A stretch of 64,000 bases of DNA. Source: JAURNZ01 sp036337715 (GTDB lineage Bacteria > Pseudomonadota > Gammaproteobacteria > Comchoanobacterales > Comchoanobacteraceae). Position 1 is the stretch's first letter; every line of letters begins with the position of its first letter. Location of the stretch: NCBI GenBank assembly GCA_036337715.1, contig JAYZDS010000009.1, positions 128,892-192,891 on the forward strand, in the 5' to 3' direction. The position numbers were made by a program, and so were the translations under genes. The notes below the pieces were generated by a model that had not been told where the DNA came from, made no database searches, and was given only the letters and a program-made list of their open reading frames with translations. This document shows, piece after piece, positions 60,240 through 64,000 of the stretch.

Positions 60240-61268
60240 ATGAGTACCCAAGATAAATATCAAGCAATAATCAAACAATTGATATGCCCGTGGTTAGGCA
60301 GACCATTTCGCGATCAAGTAAGTGTTAAATTAAAAGACGAACAATTAATGGTTACTTTTAAATACCCAGTTGAAAAAAATCATGCAAAAGATTTAAAAAA
60401 ACTTGTAGCTGAGGCTTTAAAGGCATATTCTCTGGGTAAAATTGAGGTTGCGTTTAATTCAAAAGTCCCAATTTATGGCACTCAGCTTTTGACTACAAAA
60501 ATAGCAAATGTGAAAAACTTACTTGCAATAAGTTCAGGTAAAGGTGGGGTTGGTAAAACCACAGCAGCCTGTCATTTGGCGGCTCAGTTGTCACAGGCAG
60601 GTTATAATGTAGGTTTATTTGATGCTGATATTTATGGTCCTAATATTCCAATTATGATGGACACACAGGGTAATGAGGCAATGGCAACAGACAATGATCG
60701 TTTTATTCCTATCCAAAAAGATGGTATTGCCACAATGTCACTGGCGTATTTGGTTGATGAGAATAAACCAATGGTTTGGCGTGGTCCAATTTTAAGTAAA
60801 ACGCTATTGCAAATTTTAATGCAAACACAATGGCCTCAACTTGATTTTTTGATTCTAGATTTACCTCCTGGGACAGGTGATACTCAATTGACATTAGCTC
60901 AAAAAATCCCATTGGTTGGCGCAGTATCGATTACAACGCCACATCCCATGGCTCAATCCGATGCCTTAAAGGGAATAAAAATGTTTGCTAAAGTGAATGT
61001 CCCAATGCTGGGCTTTGTAAATAATATGGCTACCCACATATGCTCAAAATGCGGTCATGAGGAGCGTACTTGGTCATCGAATGTCAAAGGGCCAAGTTCA
61101 GAAATTCCTTGTTTAGGTAATGTCCCCTTTGATAAAAAATATGCTAAGCCCATTAAAAAAAATAAGCAAGATGATTGCTTTTTTCGTATAGTAACTGCTT
61201 TAATTAAACAGGTAATAAAATTACCGGAACATCCTTCGGGAAATATACCAACAATTGTCACAGAATAG
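60240..61268 (+). CDS. mrp: Iron-sulfur cluster carrier ATPase Mrp/ApbC
   Basis: It delivers Fe-S clusters to target proteins. The 342-residue protein has an N-terminal DUF59/MIP18-like domain (about 1-85) and a deviant Walker ATPase with SSGKGGVGKTTAACHLA near 100, LFDADIYGPNIPIMM, WRGPILSK and LILDLPPGTGDTQLTL. The cluster-binding CxxC is CSKCG near 264. The dcd gene follows after 10 bases. Confidence 0.95.
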   Translation: MSTQDKYQAIIKQLICPWLGRPFRDQVSVKLKDEQLMVTFKYPVEKNHAKDLKKLVAEALKAYSLGKIEVAFNSKVPIYGTQLLTTKIANVKNLLAISSGKGGVGKTTAACHLAAQLSQAGYNVGLFDADIYGPNIPIMMDTQGNEAMATDNDRFIPIQKDGIATMSLAYLVDENKPMVWRGPILSKTLLQILMQTQWPQLDFLILDLPPGTGDTQLTLAQKIPLVGAVSITTPHPMAQSDALKGIKMFAKVNVPMLGFVNNMATHICSKCGHEERTWSSNVKGPSSEIPCLGNVPFDKKYAKPIKKNKQDDCFFRIVTALIKQVIKLPEHPSGNIPTIVTE

Positions 61269-61278
61269 GAGAATTACG

Positions 61279-61842
61279 ATGTCAATTATGTCTGATACAT
61301 GGATAAATAAAATGGCTGAAAAAGGAATGATTAGTCCGTTTGAACCCAAACAAGTGCGTTCAAACGAAAAAGGTAAAATCGTATCATATGGCACGTCAAG
61401 TTATGGCTATGATGTACGCTGTGCAAATGAATTTAAAGTGTTTACAAATATTCATTCTGCTGTCGTGGACCCAAAAGCATTTGACCCAAATAGTTTTGTC
61501 AGTATTGAAGCAGAAAGTTGCATTATTCCACCTAATAGTTTTGCTCTCGCAAGAACAGTAGAATATTTTGATATCCCAAGAGATATTTTGACAATATGTC
61601 TCGGTAAATCTACATATGCGCGATGCGGTATTATTGTGAATGTAACTCCTTTAGAGCCAGAGTGGCATGGTCATGTGACACTTGAGTTTTCAAATACAAC
61701 CAGTTTGCCTGCAAAGATCTATGCAAATGAAGGTGTTGCGCAAATGATATTTTTGAAAGGTGAATCAGTGTGTGATACCTCCTACAAAGACAGAGCAGGA
61801 AAGTATCAAGGTCAAAAAGGCGTTACTGAGCCGATAACATAG
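61279..61842 (+). CDS. dcd: dCTP deaminase
   Basis: It deaminates dCTP to dUTP for thymidylate synthesis. The start is ATG 61279, preceded by AGGAG; an upstream in-frame start at 61255 overlaps mrp and has no such site. The 187-residue trimeric dUTPase-fold protein has YGTSSYGYDVRCANEFKVF, ARTVEYFDIPRDILTICLGKSTYARCG (catalytic Arg/Glu region) and TPLEPEWHGHVTLEFSNTT. Its 3' end is 6 bases from convergent ihfB. Confidence 0.96.
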   Translation: MSIMSDTWINKMAEKGMISPFEPKQVRSNEKGKIVSYGTSSYGYDVRCANEFKVFTNIHSAVVDPKAFDPNSFVSIEAESCIIPPNSFALARTVEYFDIPRDILTICLGKSTYARCGIIVNVTPLEPEWHGHVTLEFSNTTSLPAKIYANEGVAQMIFLKGESVCDTSYKDRAGKYQGQKGVTEPIT

Positions 61843-61848
61843 TTGTTA

Positions 61849-62145
61849 TTATTCAGCGCCTTGTTTCTCAGGGTTTAGTTTTTCTCTGATATTTTTACTT
61901 GGCTTATAATGGATTTTATATCTGCCATTAGTCCATATCTTTTCGCCTGTCTGAGGGTTGACAGCCTGACGAGGATTTAACTTTTTTAAAGTCATGCTTC
62001 CAAAGCCTCTTATCTCAACACGGTCACCTTGGGTTAGAGAATTAACAAGGGTGCGAAACATGAAATTAGTTATTAGATCAACTTCTCTATAGTTGAGTGT
62101 TTCAGCCTTTTCGGCTAGCAAATTTATAAATTCTGATTTAACCAT
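61849..62145 (-). CDS. ihfB: Integration host factor, beta-like subunit
   Basis: A 98-residue DNA-bending protein of the HU/IHF family. It starts MVKSEFINLLAEKAETL, close to the MTKSELIERLA start of IhfB. The beta-arm region is GDRVEIRGFGSMTLKKLNPRQAVNPQTGEKI, with the conserved intercalating Pro in the RxxxNPxTGE tip. IHF bends DNA at promoters, origins and recombination sites. The gene is monocistronic and convergent with dcd. Confidence 0.85.
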   Translation of the reverse strand: MVKSEFINLLAEKAETLNYREVDLITNFMFRTLVNSLTQGDRVEIRGFGSMTLKKLNPRQAVNPQTGEKIWTNGRYKIHYKPSKNIREKLNPEKQGAE

Positions 62146-62290
62146 AGCCTTGATTTTACTATCTTAAAATTAATTGTCAATAATTAACGCGTCAAATTTC
62201 AAAATAAATATATATTAGATATATATAAACATTATATATACGCTGTTCTGCATTGTTTTTTTCTATATGTGTATTAAAAATTAGATATTT

Positions 62291-62320
62291 TTAACTTAAT
62301 TAGGTAGAATTTTCTATAAT
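62291..62320 (+). promoter_or_regulatory. Sigma-70 promoter of the chagasin-like gene
   Basis: TTAACT (62291-62296), an 18-base spacer and a perfect TATAAT (62315-62320), followed by AAGAAGGA before the ATG at 62339. The preceding 62146-62290 is very AT-rich (runs of TATATA) and shows no gene. Confidence 0.55.
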
Positions 62321-62338
62321 ATATAAAGAAGGAAAATT

Positions 62339-62722
62339 ATGATGAAAAAAATAAATATACTTATGACACTTTTAGCGTTATCAACATCAATCACTTTTGC
62401 AGATGGGTTATATCCAATTGATCCAAGTAAGCCCGCTACAATTCATCCTGAATCCAATTGTTTTTCAATCGAGTTACCATCTAACCCTACGACAGGATAC
62501 CAGTGGAAAGTATTATCTGTTTCTGAGGGTATTAAGGTTAATCAAAAGGTTTTTATGGCGCCTGATCAACCTTGTTGTGGTGCTCCAGGCATTGAACAGC
62601 TTGATATTGTTCTAACTAAAACATTCCCCGGTAGTGGCACAATTGAGATGCAATATCAAAGACATTGGGAAAACGATGCAGATCAGCAATCGAAGCCAAT
62701 TGTCATTAAAATTGAGAAATAA
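62339..62722 (+). CDS. Secreted chagasin-family (I42) cysteine protease inhibitor
   Basis: A 127-residue exported protein with a clear signal peptide (cleavage after TFA, about residue 21). The mature part has the three inhibitory loops of chagasin: NPTTGYQW (49-56, the NPTTGxxW loop), GAPG (81-84, the GxxG loop) and RHW (108-110, the RPW loop with His for Pro). Chagasins block papain-type proteases; in bacteria they may guard the periplasm against own or host lysosomal proteases. Two adjacent Cys (79-80) next to the GAPG loop are unusual. It has its own promoter and sits alone between ihfB and rpmB. Confidence 0.88.
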   Translation: MMKKINILMTLLALSTSITFADGLYPIDPSKPATIHPESNCFSIELPSNPTTGYQWKVLSVSEGIKVNQKVFMAPDQPCCGAPGIEQLDIVLTKTFPGSGTIEMQYQRHWENDADQQSKPIVIKIEK

Positions 62723-62792
62723 AAATAATTTAGTTAACACTTGTTTTTAATCAACTTTTTGTATAACATAGCAATTTAATTTTAGGAAAACT

Positions 62793-63017
62793 ATGAGTAA
62801 AGTCTGTTCAATCACTAAAAAACGTCCAATGAGCGGGAATCATGTTTCACATGCTAAAAACCATGTTAAACGTCGGTTTATGCCAAACTTACAAACCAAA
62901 CGTTTCTGGGATCCAGTGAAAAAAACCTATGTTAAATTAGTTGTCTCCGCTAAAGCCATCAAACTAATTGACAAAATTGGTTTTACAGCTGCTATGGAAA
63001 AGTTTAACAAGAAGTAA
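62793..63017 (+). CDS. rpmB: 50S ribosomal protein L28
   Basis: A 74-residue basic ribosomal protein starting SKVCSITKKRPMSGNHVSHAK, then KRRFMPNLQTKRFW, which is the L28 signature. It is slightly shorter than the usual 78 residues. TAGGAAAA gives a ribosome-binding site. rpmG follows 15 bases downstream, the conserved rpmB-rpmG pair. Confidence 0.97.
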   Translation: MSKVCSITKKRPMSGNHVSHAKNHVKRRFMPNLQTKRFWDPVKKTYVKLVVSAKAIKLIDKIGFTAAMEKFNKK

Positions 63018-63032
63018 ATTTAGAGGTAGATT

Positions 63033-63209
63033 ATGGCAGGAAAAAACAAAGCTAGAGTATTCGTTAAATTAGTTTCTTCTGAAGGGACAGGTGAGTTTTA
63101 CACCACAACAGTCAATCACAGAAACATGGAATCCAAAAAGTTAAAACTAAAAAAATATGACAAAAAACTAAGACGAGCAGTTATCTTTAACGAAGAGAAA
63201 CTTAAATAA
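63033..63209 (+). CDS. rpmG: 50S ribosomal protein L33
   Basis: A 58-residue protein starting MAGKNKARVFVKLVSSEGTGEFYTTT, with KLKLKKYDKKLRRAVIFNEEKLK at the end, split here only by family-typical linkers. It lacks the CxxC zinc pairs, so it is the zinc-independent form. It pairs with rpmB, preceded by AGAGGTAG as ribosome-binding site. Confidence 0.95.
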   Translation: MAGKNKARVFVKLVSSEGTGEFYTTTVNHRNMESKKLKLKKYDKKLRRAVIFNEEKLK

Positions 63210-63218
63210 ACGTCTCTA

Positions 63219-63234
63219 TGTAGCAATTGCTACA
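63219..63234. repeat. Perfect 16-base palindrome after rpmG
   Basis: TGTAGCAATTGCTACA reads the same on both strands and lies 10 bases after the rpmG stop codon. It can fold as a 6-bp hairpin with an AATT loop, but no T-run follows, so it could be a weak terminator, an mRNA 3' stabiliser or a protein-binding site. Confidence 0.5.
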
Positions 63235-63441
63235 GTCATAATCATTTATTCATCTTAGCTATTGGCTATTGGCTCTACTCATTTCCATCATCAGTCTTGT
63301 TAGCCTTCAAATCATTAACTTTTACTATTCCATTTAGTTCTGAGGCCTTTAGGCTATAGCTATTATTCGTTGAATCACCTTGGGTTTGTTGATTCGTGTA
63401 ATTGTTACGCCTTCCAAAACAAGCATGTTAATATTTATCAC

Positions 63442-63978
63442 TTATTTTTTTATTAAAGAGCTGACACCATAACCGTCACCGTAATCGTTGATCTCTTCGC
63501 CAGTATGGGCTGGTATATTGTCTCTTATTGATGAACCCATTTGCTTAAGATTCTCAGATGACCTATCATTTTGTGATTTTGGTGCTGGGTCAGATGCGTT
63601 TTTTCTATTTTTCGTTGATTGGACTAAGTCTACCAGAGTATCTGGATCTTTTGGCAAAGATAAATTAAGATCTTTTTGAAAGAAATGAAAGCTGATTTGA
63701 CGACAAAAGTATGGTACTGCTAAAAAGGCTGCTACAACTAGAAAAGGTAAGCCAGCCACTAATGAAAATGTTGTTATCAACAATATCAAGCCTAAGGCTA
63801 ATGATCCCCCGATGAACCTTTTTTCATTAGAATCTAATTTGGCTTCATTTTTGGCTTGTAATAAGTCTTTTAAACTTTGGATCTCATTTTTATATTTGGC
63901 TCTATCCAGTTTTTCAAGGCCTGAAATCATATCACTTAGTTTCTGGCTATCTATATATTTGTTTATTGAATAATTCAT
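63442..63978 (-). CDS. Unrecognised protein with a double membrane span
   Basis: A 178-residue protein with no recognised family. The N-terminal third is a charged helix (about 1-50), and two hydrophobic segments at about 56-76 and 78-92 form a membrane hairpin. The C-terminal half (about 100-178) is polar, Ser/Asn/Lys-rich and probably disordered, ending with HTGEEINDYGDGYG and SSLIKK. The layout (no signal peptide, central hairpin, disordered tail with Glu residues near the end) resembles membrane-targeting secreted effectors and inclusion proteins, but nothing proves it. A GAGAG ribosome-binding site precedes the ATG. The 232 bases between this gene and rpmG hold no recognised gene. Confidence 0.65.
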   Translation of the reverse strand: MNYSINKYIDSQKLSDMISGLEKLDRAKYKNEIQSLKDLLQAKNEAKLDSNEKRFIGGSLALGLILLITTFSLVAGLPFLVVAAFLAVPYFCRQISFHFFQKDLNLSLPKDPDTLVDLVQSTKNRKNASDPAPKSQNDRSSENLKQMGSSIRDNIPAHTGEEINDYGDGYGVSSLIKK

Positions 63979-64000
63979 AATAATTGTCTCTCTTTTTTTT

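Noticed and set aside
63241..63290. Short direct repeat CTATTGG CTATTGG
   Set aside because: Only two 7-base copies in AT-rich intergenic DNA, with no spacer structure, so not a CRISPR or other array.

Overview
The window is a gene-dense, AT-rich stretch of a gammaproteobacterial chromosome. It carries about 65 protein genes, one tRNA, no insertion sequences and no CRISPR. Several gene orders are gammaproteobacterial: tRNA-Gln / prs / rplY / pth / ychF, rpmH / rnpA / yidC / mnmE, and tkt / gap / pgk / pyk. Low G+C, CTC-type L25, a reduced pilus/competence cluster and several large lineage-specific proteins without signal peptides point to a host-associated member of the Legionellales (Legionella/Coxiella/Berkiella-like). 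This placement is inferred from gene order and protein resemblance, not from a database search.

Layout. 1-1904: the 3' end of xseA and a shrunken pilN/O/Q (hofN/O/Q)-like cluster. 1905-7345: tRNA-Gln with a good promoter, an unrecognised 583-residue protein with a His-Asp-Gln-Cys arrangement like clan CE proteases, then prs-rplY-pth-ychF. 7472-13011: an AAA-SPOR (DamX-like) protein and housekeeping genes rsmB, sodB, ferredoxin, mutM, maf, tatD. 13001-17722: an MFS transporter plus the mnmE-yidC-rnpA-rpmH operon read leftwards. 17723-17990: an AT-rich intergenic region with four DnaA-box-like sites, a probable oriC without dnaA beside it. 18018-28253: a small exported protein, metK, a PAP2 phosphatase, the leftward M16-M16-rsmD-parA-parB operon, then ftsY-mnmG.

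28236-38988: SCP2, an AIG1-like membrane hydrolase candidate, a DUF192 protein, the leftward hemL-waaA-glmS-2H phosphoesterase run, rubredoxin, an alpha/beta hydrolase-PQ-loop-acyl-CoA ligase run, RNase T and a stand-alone GT51 glycosyltransferase. 39016-47919: priA, hda and a 2010-residue protein with three internal repeats and a membrane hairpin. 47883-57746: a DUF2203 protein, the glycolytic tkt-gap-pgk-pyk operon, a phosphate-linked group (small membrane protein, DUF47, purine nucleoside phosphorylase, Pit) and apaH. 57751-64000: hemA-prfA, mrp, dcd, ihfB, a secreted chagasin-type cysteine-protease inhibitor, rpmB-rpmG and a small double-membrane-span protein.

The most interesting items are the two large effector-like proteins, the AIG1-like protein (a family best known from animals), the M16 peptidase pair in which neither member keeps a complete HxxEH zinc motif, and the dnaA-less origin-like region.
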